Assembly (NCBI RefSeq): GCF_001939065.1
Contig: NZ_MPSZ01000002.1
Location: 124,001-188,000, forward strand
DNA: 64,000 nucleotides
Source of the DNA: Exiguobacterium indicum HHS 31
GTDB taxonomy: Bacteria; Bacillota; Bacilli; Exiguobacteriales; Exiguobacteriaceae
Direction of reading: 5' to 3'
Both the position numbers and the translations under genes were made by a program. Below are positions 1-8,745 of this stretch, in pieces. Every line of letters begins with the position of its first letter. The first letter of the stretch is position 1. The notes beneath the pieces were generated by a model. That model was not told where the DNA came from and did not search any database. It saw only the letters and a list, made by a program, of their open reading frames with translations.

Positions 1-2
1 AC

Positions 3-293
3 TCAGACGAACTTGCACCACTATGGCAGTACTATGCAGACGCTTTGAAAAACTGTCTAGAGGATGGATCTGCTATATTCTATTACCCGAACACACCTAT
101 TGAAGTGTGTTTAAAAAAAGTAAATAACAATCGATTTTCATTAACCATTGATCAAGAAGAAGCTGTCTATAATACACTAGATTTCATTCAAACTTTTAAA
201 CAAGCAGCTCTATCTTTTCATCAGCTCGTCGAGGTTATTTCTGACCGAAAATACGAGGATGATTTACTCGAAAAAATCGAGAACTTGTCATAA
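3..293 (+). CDS. Hypothetical protein, 5'-truncated by the window edge
   Basis: The reading frame is open from the first in-frame codon of the window (position 3) to TAA at 291-293, so this is the C-terminal ~96 residues of a longer protein. An in-frame TTG at 45 has no convincing ribosome site and is probably internal. The visible part is acidic and soluble-looking, with no membrane segment and no motif I recognise. It converges on the neighbouring minus-strand gene at a shared terminator. Function unknown. Confidence 0.6.
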   Translation, partial: SDELAPLWQYYADALKNCLEDGSAIFYYPNTPIEVCLKKVNNNRFSLTIDQEEAVYNTLDFIQTFKQAALSFHQLVEVISDRKYEDDLLEKIENLS

Positions 294-297
294 TGAT

Positions 298-330
298 AAA
301 AGGCGATTCCGTGACTTGGAATCGCCTTTT
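298..330. terminator. Bidirectional rho-independent terminator
   Basis: A perfect 13-bp stem (AAAAGGCGATTCC / GGAATCGCCTTTT) closes a 7-nt loop. T-runs lie on both strands, so it can serve both the truncated plus-strand gene and the minus-strand P-loop gene that converge here. Confidence 0.85.
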
Positions 331-332
331 AG

Positions 333-1187
333 TTAGCTCTCGCTTAAAGAAGTCGAACGCACAGTTGACTGAATCAACTGCTTTAACCAGAGTTGTCTTG
401 CTTCTACTGAAAAATCTTCATTTCCGAATCTCTCTACTCTAAACGGAAGCATTTCTAACAACTGACGCTCCAGTTCTTGCCGTGCCTGTAAAATCGTAAT
501 CGTCCCTTCCACTCCTGATAAAGAGCGATTTACACCATATGCTTGCTCAGTGTAATAGGATACGAATCCGTCCGCCCATTCTGTCGGACGCTCGTTTAAT
601 GCTTTACGAAAGCTTTTTTCTACATCCGTTTGATCAACATAGACGAGAACGGGTTGTAACGGTGCGATAATCGTCGCTATACGTTCAATATACGCTCGCA
701 ACGTCGCTTCCGGTAAATCGTATTTGATGAGCCCCATCGTCAATGGATTTTGCAAGAAGCAGCATTCAAAAACATATGTTATATCCGTCGTTAACGCTTG
801 AGCGACGAACGTTTCCCACTTTTTAAAGATCATTGACTGATATAACTCAAATGGTAGTTCATAGATATCTCTTGCTTGCAGAAACGCAAGTTCTGCTTCA
901 GGAATATCCTTTTCTGACTGCCACTGGCGATATGATACCAGCACGTAGTCATTGAACACCTCAGCAAATCGTAAGACATCGAGTGAAGCGTATTTACTTT
1001 GAAAGTCTATCCATTCATCCATCTTTAAGTATGCGACACTTTCATAATCCGCAGGATGGTTGAGATCACCTTCGATATGAAGGCGTGTATTGATTTGTTC
1101 CTTTTGAAATAGACGAGTTAATGCTTCAGCTGTTGTTGTTTTGCCCGAGCCTGGGAGTCCTTCGATAAGAAATAATCTTTTGGTCAT
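333..1187 (-). CDS. P-loop NTPase / kinase-like protein, 284 aa
   Basis: The N-terminus has a Walker A motif (GLPGSGKTT, residues ~9-17) directly after a beta strand, as in nucleoside, chloramphenicol or thymidylate kinase-like folds. The rest is an alpha/beta domain with several aromatic and acidic segments and no membrane helix. The start at 1187 is preceded by GAGGG. The substrate cannot be read from the sequence; small-molecule or nucleotide phosphorylation is an inference from the fold. It lies just outside the AT-rich island and looks like native flank. It ends at the shared bidirectional terminator. Confidence 0.7.
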   Translation of the reverse strand: MTKRLFLIEGLPGSGKTTTAEALTRLFQKEQINTRLHIEGDLNHPADYESVAYLKMDEWIDFQSKYASLDVLRFAEVFNDYVLVSYRQWQSEKDIPEAELAFLQARDIYELPFELYQSMIFKKWETFVAQALTTDITYVFECCFLQNPLTMGLIKYDLPEATLRAYIERIATIIAPLQPVLVYVDQTDVEKSFRKALNERPTEWADGFVSYYTEQAYGVNRSLSGVEGTITILQARQELERQLLEMLPFRVERFGNEDFSVEARQLWLKQLIQSTVRSTSLSES

Positions 1188-1243
1188 AAAAGCCCTCTTT
1201 CAGTTAAAAAAGTATTAAATCATCATCCAATTATTTTTATAGT

Positions 1244-1271
1244 TTGTAGTATGGTAAATTAACAATATAAT
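1244..1271 (+). promoter_or_regulatory. Putative sigma-A promoter for the HNH gene
   Basis: TTGTAG (1244-1249), a 16-nt spacer, and a perfect TATAAT (1266-1271) lie 44 nt upstream of the proposed start of the HNH gene. This gives the nuclease gene its own promoter, independent of the Dnd operons. Confidence 0.55.
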
Positions 1272-1314
1272 TGTTGCGATGTAAAGAATTTCAAAATACT
1301 GTGAGGTGCTTTTA

Positions 1315-2277
1315 TTGGGTTGGAAATTAGATATTGCAGAAGCACAGGAAAGTTATTTATCGGAAAGCGATTTATGGCGTCTAACACAGCAATTCTTAAT
1401 GCATTCAACTCATACAACTACCTATAAACATATTTTGATGAAAGCATTATTAGAGTCGACTGCTGAAACTGACGAGACAGGAAAAATCACTTTTTTAGAA
1501 ATATCTAAGCATGTTTCAAAAATTTACTGGAATCTAGTCATTACACATGGATTGCGTCAGGTTAATGTAAAAAATGGACAAAGTTCTGTAGAGAAGATTT
1601 TAATAGATTTTCAAGAAACACATTGTATACCTTCAAACTGGAACTTTGAAAAATTATCTACAGCTCATCAAAACGAGTTAATTAAACTTATTAATATCGT
1701 CTACAAAAAGTATGTCTATGGTTCATTTTACTCGTCATTTGATGGAACAATTTATTCTTTTAATAAGAAGGAAGAATGGATTAAACTTGTACCTAGTTAT
1801 CTAGTTTTCTTCGAAAAGTACAAGCGTATCTTAATGAACATTACAAATTATCAGCTATCTATATTCTTAGAAAAGTATAATTCTAGTCATTTAATGAAAA
1901 ACATATTAAGTAAAGTCGAATTTGTATCAGCAAGACATTCTTTAGCTGAGTTTAAAAATATACTATTGCTCCATGGTCAAACTACTTGTTTTTATTGTCA
2001 TAAAACATTACAAAAAGTACACGTAGATCATTTTATCCCGTGGTCTTACACTCAAAATGATGTACTTTGGAATTTTGTATTGTCCTGTCCCACTTGTAAC
2101 ACAAGTAAAAATAATAAAATTGCACAAAAAGATTTTTTGTACAGCTTGATAGATCGAAATGAACAATTAAATGCTGTAATTCATATGAGAAACTATACCG
2201 AAAATAAGCTGAAATATACTTACGAATATGCCATTCAAAACGGATTTAAAATATGGACTCCAAATAGAACCTACTAA
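1315..2277 (+). CDS. HNH endonuclease at the left edge of the phosphorothioation island, ~320 aa
   Basis: The C-terminal part (residues ~224-265) carries an HNH nuclease signature: a CxxC pair (CFYC), then VDHFIPW with the catalytic-type His, a second CxxC (CPTC) and a following NTSKNNK, as in zinc-ribbon HNH enzymes. The N-terminal ~220 residues are helical-looking and unrecognised, and could recognise DNA or a partner. Start choice: GAGGTG sits 8 nt before TTG at 1315; GTG at 1306 is inside that ribosome site. Codon use is AT-rich like the Dnd genes. It converges on the helicase/ATPase operon. A role as an extra restriction effector is inferred from location only. Confidence 0.8.
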   Translation: MGWKLDIAEAQESYLSESDLWRLTQQFLMHSTHTTTYKHILMKALLESTAETDETGKITFLEISKHVSKIYWNLVITHGLRQVNVKNGQSSVEKILIDFQETHCIPSNWNFEKLSTAHQNELIKLINIVYKKYVYGSFYSSFDGTIYSFNKKEEWIKLVPSYLVFFEKYKRILMNITNYQLSIFLEKYNSSHLMKNILSKVEFVSARHSLAEFKNILLLHGQTTCFYCHKTLQKVHVDHFIPWSYTQNDVLWNFVLSCPTCNTSKNNKIAQKDFLYSLIDRNEQLNAVIHMRNYTENKLKYTYEYAIQNGFKIWTPNRTY

Positions 2278-2316
2278 TTATTGATTTTTTTGGTATACAA
2301 AATATAAGTAGGTTCT
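2266..2316. terminator. Possible terminator-like inverted repeat between convergent genes
   Basis: Two 10-nt arms, AGAACCTACT (2266-2275) and AGTAGGTTCT (2307-2316), are perfect complements separated by a 31-nt T-rich loop. On the plus strand a TACTTCTTTT tail follows. The long loop makes this a weak terminator, but it sits where one is needed between two converging genes. Confidence 0.35.
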
Positions 2317-2324
2317 TACTTCTT

Positions 2325-2771
2325 TTAGAGATGATCTTTAAATAACTTTTCTGTAACTAAACGATCTCTATAGTTTTGTAACGATTCTTCATTCTTAAAT
2401 TCATATAACAATTCGATGTAACGGTCTATTGCATTGCTTCCACTGTTTTTGATGAGTGTTTCATATAAATGAGACACTCCGCCAGCAGCGTAGTTTTCAA
2501 TTCTCTGTAACTCTTCTTTCCCAGGTTCAACTTCTCCAAACTCATCATAAATAATAGAATTAATAAGTAATTCGTCATCAATTGAAAAAACAGATTCATT
2601 AAAAGACTCAGCATTTTTACCCCTTTTAAACGCAATCACTTTACCGGTTTCACGTCCAATCATTAATCCAGCCATAAAAATATCTTTAAACGTGTTGAAA
2701 AATCCAAATTCTCCTTCGCGATGTAACTCATCGTATTCATGTTGTTGTTCTAAACTTCGTGATAGTCGCAT
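2325..2771 (-). CDS. Small protein paired with the second DndD-type ATPase, 148 aa (DndE-like or Dnd-associated)
   Basis: A small, charged, soluble protein encoded 1 nt after the stop of the upstream ATPase gene. Its N-terminus (MRLSRS..., then FKDIFMAGLMIGRETG) echoes the arrangement in DndE, a short basic start followed by a hydrophobic helix (TPNVLARIAVAFSLKD in the real DndE here). It is also of the size of proteins annotated as DNA phosphorothioation-associated protein 4. It recurs as the small partner of a DndD-like ATPase, the layout also seen at 15275-17649 and 20505-23164. I see no catalytic motif. DNA binding is an inference by analogy to DndE. Confidence 0.65.
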   Translation of the reverse strand: MRLSRSLEQQHEYDELHREGEFGFFNTFKDIFMAGLMIGRETGKVIAFKRGKNAESFNESVFSIDDELLINSIIYDEFGEVEPGKEELQRIENYAAGGVSHLYETLIKNSGSNAIDRYIELLYEFKNEESLQNYRDRLVTEKLFKDHL

Positions 2772-2772
2772 G

Positions 2773-4755
2773 TTAAATTCGTCCTTCCACTATTTGTGTA
2801 AACTCTAATGCATTATCCTCAATGTAGTGTAAGGTGTATTCTTTTCCTGCATGTTTGCTTAATTGATTTTCCACCTCACCATCCCATTGAGAAGTTGAAA
2901 CTATAACAATTACTTGATCAGATAATTGGTGTATACCTTCTGCTACTCGTTTTCTATGATCAGCATCTAATGCCCCAAATGGAGAATCCATTACAAGAGG
3001 ATACACAGCTTTCATATTTGCACCTTTTATCTGGAAATCACTATTAGGTTTTTCAGCTTTTTTACGCTGCATATCAACAATGGCACCAATAAATGCAAGA
3101 CTCGTTAATTGTCCCTCGCCTTGTGACATCCCTACTTCCTCATGACTGTTATCGGTAACAATTAGTTCATAATCACTAGTCATAGTAACGTTATAATTTT
3201 TCCGAAGAAACTTAGAAAACACTTCTTTTATTTGAAAAGCAAGACGTTTTCTAACGTCTTCTTCTTGAAATTCTAAAAGACGACTAATTACTTTTTCGAA
3301 CTTCATAGATGTATTTAAACTGTTTTGAAGATTTAACTCTTTTAAATTCTCCCTTTCTTTTTTAGCTATTTGTTTTTCAAATAAGTCTACTTTCATATTT
3401 AATTCTTCACGTTGTTTTTCATAATACATAATCATTGCTCTTTGCTCTTGAATTGAATGCTCAAGTTGAGTAAATTTCTTTTGTAAATCAATTAATTCTG
3501 GATTGTTTTTTGATCCTTTATTAACATTAAGTTCGGCAATCTCTTGTTGAACCGTAACGATATCTTTCAGTTGTTGATTTCTTTGATTTGAATATACACG
3601 TACTTGCTCAAATATATTTTTCCTTTTTTCTTTAATTCCATTCATTTTTTTATTTAAGACCTGTATCCCATTATACTGTGAATAAGCAGAAGACGTTCTT
3701 AAATGCGCAATATGCTCTTTTTCATGTTCTGAGATTGGTCGACCACAAATACAGAATTCCTCTTTTTCTAATTTTTCTAGAAATTCTTTATCTAAATACG
3801 ACTCAAGGCGATCGTCATTTTCAGATTTATTTTCAATTTGTTGAATAAGGGAAAGCGACATGACAAGATGACCATTACTACTTAAGAGCTTCGCTAATTC
3901 ATTTTCAATAGAAACTAGTGCTTTCTGCAGACGTTCTAGCTCTTTTTTCTTGGAATCATACTCGATTTGTATCGCTCCAATTTCTGCATCTGCCTGAAGT
4001 TTTTCATCAACTACTTTAATTTCTTCTTGTAACGCTACGATATTACTTCTAGCATCTGAAAGCCTATTTATTAATTTTTCTTTTTCATCATTTAGCTCAT
4101 TTCTATTAATTATTAGCTCTTGATATTCACCTCCATTTTTTTTGGCTAGCTCTTCTTGAAAGTTTTTTTTCGCACTTTGTAAATGTTTTTTTGCTGCTAC
4201 AAATAAATCCAGACCCATCATTAATTTTATTGATTCCTTAATTTCGTTTTTCGCTCGTTGCTTACCCAAGTTGTCAATTCTTTCACCATCGAAAAAGAAA
4301 AATGAACTCAGCTTTTGCGGAATAATTTTATCAATTGTATCAGAAACACTTTTAATTATTTCTCCTTCACCTGATTCATTGATTCTTTTCAAAAGTACTT
4401 CTGTTTTTTTGGAAGGATGATAAGCAGTACCATCAAACTTATGATTTAAAAATCGTTCAATCTCAAATTGATGACTTCCATCTTCAAAATATAGCTTTAC
4501 TGAAGTAGTTATCTCAGCCACACCTGTTAGCGAAGACTCTCGTACAAATCTTCTATTGATTACTTCATGGGAATTGGGTAAATTTAACGGTTTACCATAC
4601 AAAACCCATAGAAAAGCATTGATTAGCGCTGTTTTTCCTGAACCGTTTTCGCCATGTATAACGGTTACGTTATCAGTTTCACCGTAAGCAAAACTAATAG
4701 ATTGCTGACCATAATATTGTCGAAAATTATTTAGTATTAGTTTTTTAATGATCAT
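2773..4755 (-). CDS. Second DndD-family SMC-like ATPase, 660 aa
   Basis: An SMC/RecF-type ATPase. Walker A is GENGSGKTA (residues ~35-43). The FDGERID motif (~155) is shared with DndD. Long coiled coils flank a central CICGRP turn, reminiscent of a zinc hook although with one CxC only. The C-terminus has an ABC-like signature (SQGEGQ) and a Walker B/D-loop (VMDSPFGALD). It differs from the true DndD here, which has SAGEKQ and FDTLLGRLD. The start overlaps the preceding small gene by one base (TGATG). It likely couples ATP turnover to DNA engagement in a phosphorothioate-linked restriction cassette with the upstream helicase; that role is inferred from context. Confidence 0.85.
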   Translation of the reverse strand: MIIKKLILNNFRQYYGQQSISFAYGETDNVTVIHGENGSGKTALINAFLWVLYGKPLNLPNSHEVINRRFVRESSLTGVAEITTSVKLYFEDGSHQFEIERFLNHKFDGTAYHPSKKTEVLLKRINESGEGEIIKSVSDTIDKIIPQKLSSFFFFDGERIDNLGKQRAKNEIKESIKLMMGLDLFVAAKKHLQSAKKNFQEELAKKNGGEYQELIINRNELNDEKEKLINRLSDARSNIVALQEEIKVVDEKLQADAEIGAIQIEYDSKKKELERLQKALVSIENELAKLLSSNGHLVMSLSLIQQIENKSENDDRLESYLDKEFLEKLEKEEFCICGRPISEHEKEHIAHLRTSSAYSQYNGIQVLNKKMNGIKEKRKNIFEQVRVYSNQRNQQLKDIVTVQQEIAELNVNKGSKNNPELIDLQKKFTQLEHSIQEQRAMIMYYEKQREELNMKVDLFEKQIAKKERENLKELNLQNSLNTSMKFEKVISRLLEFQEEDVRKRLAFQIKEVFSKFLRKNYNVTMTSDYELIVTDNSHEEVGMSQGEGQLTSLAFIGAIVDMQRKKAEKPNSDFQIKGANMKAVYPLVMDSPFGALDADHRKRVAEGIHQLSDQVIVIVSTSQWDGEVENQLSKHAGKEYTLHYIEDNALEFTQIVEGRI

Positions 4756-4958
4756 CAGTTATACAACCCTTTCAAAAGACGTACAATTTCTCCAACAACA
4801 TCTCCGTTTGATCCACTCTTAGTACTTAAATAAGCGTCTTCAAGATTTAAAATTTTTGAAAAAGCCAATTTTTCTTCTATAGTAAAATCTCGAAGTTCTT
4901 CTTCTAATACATCTTGCAAAGTTTTTGATTCCTCCATTAATTTTCCCTCTTTTCTCAT
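4755..4958 (-). CDS. Small acidic protein between helicase and ATPase, 60 or 67 aa
   Basis: A 67-residue frame whose ATG at 4958 overlaps the helicase stop as ATGA, a classic translational-coupling layout. A second ATG at 4937 is better supplied with a ribosome site (AGAGGG, 8 nt away) and would give 60 residues. The product is acidic and predicted helical, with no recognised domain. It is retained between two enzyme genes with 1-4 nt junctions, which argues that it is a real subunit or adaptor rather than a chance frame. Function unknown. Confidence 0.65.
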   Translation of the reverse strand: MRKEGKLMEESKTLQDVLEEELRDFTIEEKLAFSKILNLEDAYLSTKSGSNGDVVGEIVRLLKGLYN

Positions 4959-6334
4959 AGATGTTGTAAGCTATATAAATTTTTTAATTTAAGTAAAGAC
5001 TGCGAAGCTTTGGGACCATTGATAGCAAGCGAAGCAAATTCTTGAACTCTCTTTAATTCCTTTTCTAGTAATCCTCGCTCAATATTAAAATCTGTATCTG
5101 ACAACTGATTTGTATCTGAAATTTCCTGAGAAATAACAATAAAATCATGTAAAATAGCAAACTCCTTACCTTTTGCTTTTCTTAATACTCGCCCTCTTCG
5201 TTGAATAAATTCTTTTGGATTTGAGCTACTAGCTAAAATATAGGCAGTTCGAGTATTAGGAATATCAACGCCTTCGTCTAAGCATCTAATGGCAACTAAT
5301 GTTTCGATATCCCCATTATCAAACTGATTCAACAATTCACGCCTTTGCTTATTATCTTCTTGAGATGTATAACTGCTACTGTAAATACCTAATCGTTTAC
5401 CCATCATTTGAATCAGTCGATCTACTTGTCGTTCCCCTTCTTTCTTTTGGTCACCACAGTAAACTATCGTATGTCTTAATTCTCCTGCATCTTTTTGCTC
5501 TTTTAAAAGTTTTTCAAGTAATTCTTCCTTATTCTGAGCGCTGTTAACTAAACGAGCACGCTTTATTAAAAGTTGCTCTAAATATTCATTTTTATGATCG
5601 TCACCTTGAGCAGCAAATAATTTCGCGATTTTTCTACTCAATACCATGTACTCCTCGCGCTCATTTTCAGTTAACACTACAATATGTGGATGATAGTAAT
5701 ATGGCGTTAAATATCCCGCCTGAATAGCATCACTCAATTCATATTTAAAAATAGGTTCGCCTCCAAAATACGAAAAAATAGCTTCCGTTCCTTCATCATC
5801 GTTCCATCGACGGGGCGTCGCAGACAATGCGAGACGATATTTAAAATGATTTGGTAATGAATTAATTGATCTTGATGTTCCAATATTATGAGCCTCATCG
5901 ACAATAATTAGACTCTCTGTTGAAAGTCTTTTTAGTTGGAGTTGAACATCTTTTGACATTTTTAGAGTCTGCATGGTGGTAATGAAACACAACACGTCTT
6001 GATTACCGATATTGTATTGAGTGATTTCACTACTAGTTAAATCAAACCATTGACTTCGATTTTGATAAATACGTATTGGTTGTAGGCCAAATTCAACGGC
6101 ATTTTTCGCCCACTGATCCACTAAATCAATTAGTGGACAAACTATGATAATTGCTAAGCGTTTCTTTTCATTAAATAATCTGTTAGCAGCTGATAGTGCT
6201 GTCAGCGTTTTACCTGTACCAGTCGCCATTTCAAATAATCCCTTATAGTTGTTTTCTTCCCAAGTCGTTATGGCTTGCCTTTGATAGGGATGAAGATTTA
6301 ACCATTTTGGAATTTCATAAGACTTTGGTTGCAT
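4955..6334 (-). CDS. DEAD/DEAH-box helicase, Dnd-linked restriction type, ~459 aa
   Basis: A superfamily 2 helicase: Q-motif-like HPYQRQA, Walker A ATGTGKT (~37-43), DEAH box (IIVDEAHN), SATPRRW motif III, and motif VI QRRGRVLR. It resembles the helicase family annotated as DNA phosphorothioation system restriction enzyme. The frame extends upstream to 6508, but that would run into dptF, and the extra 58 residues are low-complexity. A promoter (6371-6400) and GGAG upstream of ATG 6334 support the shorter start. No nuclease domain is visible, so cleavage, if any, must come from a partner. First gene of a four-gene operon. Confidence 0.85.
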   Translation of the reverse strand: MQPKSYEIPKWLNLHPYQRQAITTWEENNYKGLFEMATGTGKTLTALSAANRLFNEKKRLAIIIVCPLIDLVDQWAKNAVEFGLQPIRIYQNRSQWFDLTSSEITQYNIGNQDVLCFITTMQTLKMSKDVQLQLKRLSTESLIIVDEAHNIGTSRSINSLPNHFKYRLALSATPRRWNDDEGTEAIFSYFGGEPIFKYELSDAIQAGYLTPYYYHPHIVVLTENEREEYMVLSRKIAKLFAAQGDDHKNEYLEQLLIKRARLVNSAQNKEELLEKLLKEQKDAGELRHTIVYCGDQKKEGERQVDRLIQMMGKRLGIYSSSYTSQEDNKQRRELLNQFDNGDIETLVAIRCLDEGVDIPNTRTAYILASSSNPKEFIQRRGRVLRKAKGKEFAILHDFIVISQEISDTNQLSDTDFNIERGLLEKELKRVQEFASLAINGPKASQSLLKLKNLYSLQHL

Positions 6335-6370
6335 AATTTTCTCAACTCCATCATCAGAAAGAAAATTTTT

Positions 6371-6400
6371 GTTATACTTTGATTGTAATCTTTTTAGCAA
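6371..6400 (-). promoter_or_regulatory. Putative promoter of the helicase/ATPase operon
   Basis: On the minus strand TTGCTA (6400-6395), an 18-nt spacer and TATAAC (6376-6371) lie ~35 nt upstream of the helicase ATG at 6334. The position fits a short leader and supports that start. The plus-strand dptF gene begins 71 bp beyond the -35 box, so this is a compact divergent control region. Confidence 0.55.
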
Positions 6401-6470
6401 ATAATTGTTATTTTTTCTATTGTTAGGGCCTGTAAATAATAAATTCAACTTTATATAAGGAGTAAGTAAT

Positions 6471-8744
6471 ATGAGTGAAAGTACTTTTGATTTTTTAAAA
6501 GAATACAATGAAGATGCATTTGCATTAGCGCTCGATATGGAAAGACAGTATCATATTGATCCCGATGCAGCGTTAACATATTCACGTAAGTTTATTGAAG
6601 AACTTGCGAAGGATTTGATCTGGAGAAAAAAATTAACTCGAAGCTCTATTCCTTTGATAGAGATGATTCGTTTAATTCAAGGAGTACACGTACTTTCTAG
6701 TAAATCAATCGATGATTTGCATTATGTAAGAAAACTTGGAAATAGTGCTGCTCACGGTTCTTCCACTGAAAGTAGCATTCATTTGCCACGTGTTCACAAG
6801 GCAATGTTTGATATTGCAGTAGACTATGCTACGCGACACTTTGATGTACCTAATCTTCCACACTATACGTTACCTACCATCCCCTCCTTGGCTTCGCCTC
6901 AAATGGATGAAAAAAGCGTAAAGGATATCTTAATGAAATTACTCGGAGATAATGGTTTGACTGTTGCACCTGTAGCTCCTCCTAAAGATACTCAATTGAT
7001 TAAAGAAACGATGCGTCCTGCTATTCGCTATTTAAATAGCGATATTCAAGATAACTACCTTTATACCTATCTTTCTCGCTTACAAGAAACATCTAAAGAT
7101 GCCGTAGAAAATGGTAACGATCCACTGGGAGAACTCAGTGATTATTTACACGTGGATCGTAAAATCCAATTAGAACTTGTCGAGAAATTAAAGACTACTT
7201 CTGAAAAACAACTTATTTTACTATGTGGGAATGTGGGTGACGGTAAATCCCATTTATTAAGTTTCGTTCAGAAAAAATATCCTGACCTTCTTTCTGATTA
7301 TACAATTTATAACGATGCTACAGAAAGTTTTGATCCCACCAAAAATGCTGTAGAAACACTATCAGAACGCCTTAAAGATTTTTCTGATCAACATTTACAA
7401 GATGATTTAAATTCTTCGAAAATGATTCTTGCAATCAATATTGGAATGCTTGCTAAATTTCTTGATTATTCAAATGAAGACTCTGAATATACTTATTCAT
7501 CACTTAAAGATTTTGTAGATCAAACAAATGTATTAAAGCCAGGGACTACCTCAAACGCTCTTTCACAATCATTTACGCTATTTAGTTTTTTAAGCTACCA
7601 ACCTTACGAATTAACAGAGGATGGACCAAAGTCAGCTTTTTATTCAACGTTACTTGAAAAAATTTGTTCTGATACTCCAAATAATCCTTTTTATGATGCA
7701 TATCGTATAGATCGAGAAAACGAAATTGATACAATTTTACATCGTAATTATGCATTGTTGAGCCAAAAAAATATTCAAGATCAAATTGTACAAGTCTTAA
7801 TTGAATTAATTGTAAAACATCATGTTTTGATTTCAGTGCGAAACTTCTTTAATTTAATTTCTGATCTATTAATTCCTGTTAACTGGAACGAGTTAAAGCA
7901 GGTTACTGTCAAACCATCTATTATGCTCGAGAACGGTTTACCCGAACAATTATTCAATCGTCCAGAGCGTTCTAATTTGCTAAATCAAATTGCTAAACTT
8001 GATCCGCTAAGAACGCGTCATCGTGAGATTGATGACCTCTTCCTTTCTCTTTATACAGGAGGAGAAATTGATGAGATTATAGAGCACTTAGACGAAAATG
8101 CTCAATCTTTTTACTCACCCGATCAAGTAGACAGTATACAAGAATGGACGGGTCAGCTCATTCGACTAATGGTTTTAAGTAATCCAGAATTCGCAAAAAA
8201 AATTCTAGATTCAGTCTATCAAAATTATCTACAATTCCTCTATCAATATAATAAAGGCGATACACGTCGTTTACAGCCTTTATATGAAATCAGTAGTTCC
8301 GCTTACTATAAGTGGTTTGGATCTCCGAAACCATTTTACGTTTATACAAAAAAAATCACGAAGCGTCATCGTATTGCATTTAAAGCGGAAATCGAGGGGA
8401 ATCCATCAAATATTAAATCTAGTACGGAAACTATTCTAAGTAAATTTAGTTCAACCATACTTTTAGATTTTAATAAAAAAGGTGACGAAAATAACCTTGC
8501 TAAACTAGAAATTGATTATCCTCTATTTCAATTGTTTATGGACATTCAAGATGGTTATCGTCCTACTAAAGAAGACGATCACCGTTCAATAAAATTTCTA
8601 GAATTTGCCGAAAAAATTCACGAAATGTGTACCTCGTCTTCAGAAATAATGATTGTAACGGAAGATTCTAAACAAGCATATTTACTAAATCAAGATCGTT
8701 TTGGAACACGAAGCTTCAGACATATGGGAACTGCGGAGGACTAA
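6471..8744 (+). CDS. dptF: DptF: phosphorothioate-dependent restriction protein with a DUF4145-like N-terminal domain, 757 aa
   Basis: First gene of the dptFGH restriction module that acts on DNA lacking phosphorothioate marks. Residues ~1-130 resemble a DUF4145/HEPN-like helical domain, with DPDAALTYSRKFIEELAK and the RKLGNSAAH signature. A P-loop GNVGDGKSH (~252-260) follows, marking the ATPase part of DptF. A clear AAGGAG precedes ATG at 6471. It is divergent from the helicase operon and converges on dndBCDEA. Assignment to DptF rests on the P-loop type, the gene order and the neighbouring DptG/DptH; the biochemical role of DptF is only partly known. Confidence 0.85.
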   Translation: MSESTFDFLKEYNEDAFALALDMERQYHIDPDAALTYSRKFIEELAKDLIWRKKLTRSSIPLIEMIRLIQGVHVLSSKSIDDLHYVRKLGNSAAHGSSTESSIHLPRVHKAMFDIAVDYATRHFDVPNLPHYTLPTIPSLASPQMDEKSVKDILMKLLGDNGLTVAPVAPPKDTQLIKETMRPAIRYLNSDIQDNYLYTYLSRLQETSKDAVENGNDPLGELSDYLHVDRKIQLELVEKLKTTSEKQLILLCGNVGDGKSHLLSFVQKKYPDLLSDYTIYNDATESFDPTKNAVETLSERLKDFSDQHLQDDLNSSKMILAINIGMLAKFLDYSNEDSEYTYSSLKDFVDQTNVLKPGTTSNALSQSFTLFSFLSYQPYELTEDGPKSAFYSTLLEKICSDTPNNPFYDAYRIDRENEIDTILHRNYALLSQKNIQDQIVQVLIELIVKHHVLISVRNFFNLISDLLIPVNWNELKQVTVKPSIMLENGLPEQLFNRPERSNLLNQIAKLDPLRTRHREIDDLFLSLYTGGEIDEIIEHLDENAQSFYSPDQVDSIQEWTGQLIRLMVLSNPEFAKKILDSVYQNYLQFLYQYNKGDTRRLQPLYEISSSAYYKWFGSPKPFYVYTKKITKRHRIAFKAEIEGNPSNIKSSTETILSKFSSTILLDFNKKGDENNLAKLEIDYPLFQLFMDIQDGYRPTKEDDHRSIKFLEFAEKIHEMCTSSSEIMIVTEDSKQAYLLNQDRFGTRSFRHMGTAED

Positions 8745-8745
8745 C

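Noticed and set aside
45-293. Complete 82-residue gene starting at TTG 45
   Set aside because: The same frame is open to the window edge, and TTG 45 lacks a ribosome site, so the gene is more likely truncated.
1188-1305. Attachment site or integration scar at the left island border
   Set aside because: No direct repeat shared with 23165-23351, no tRNA and no recombinase nearby.
2426-2635. 69-residue minus-strand frame inside the 148-residue gene
   Set aside because: Out-of-frame shadow without ribosome site.
6335-6508. N-terminal 58-residue extension of the helicase
   Set aside because: It overlaps dptF and the divergent promoter, is low-complexity, and has a better start at 6334 behind a promoter and a GGAG.
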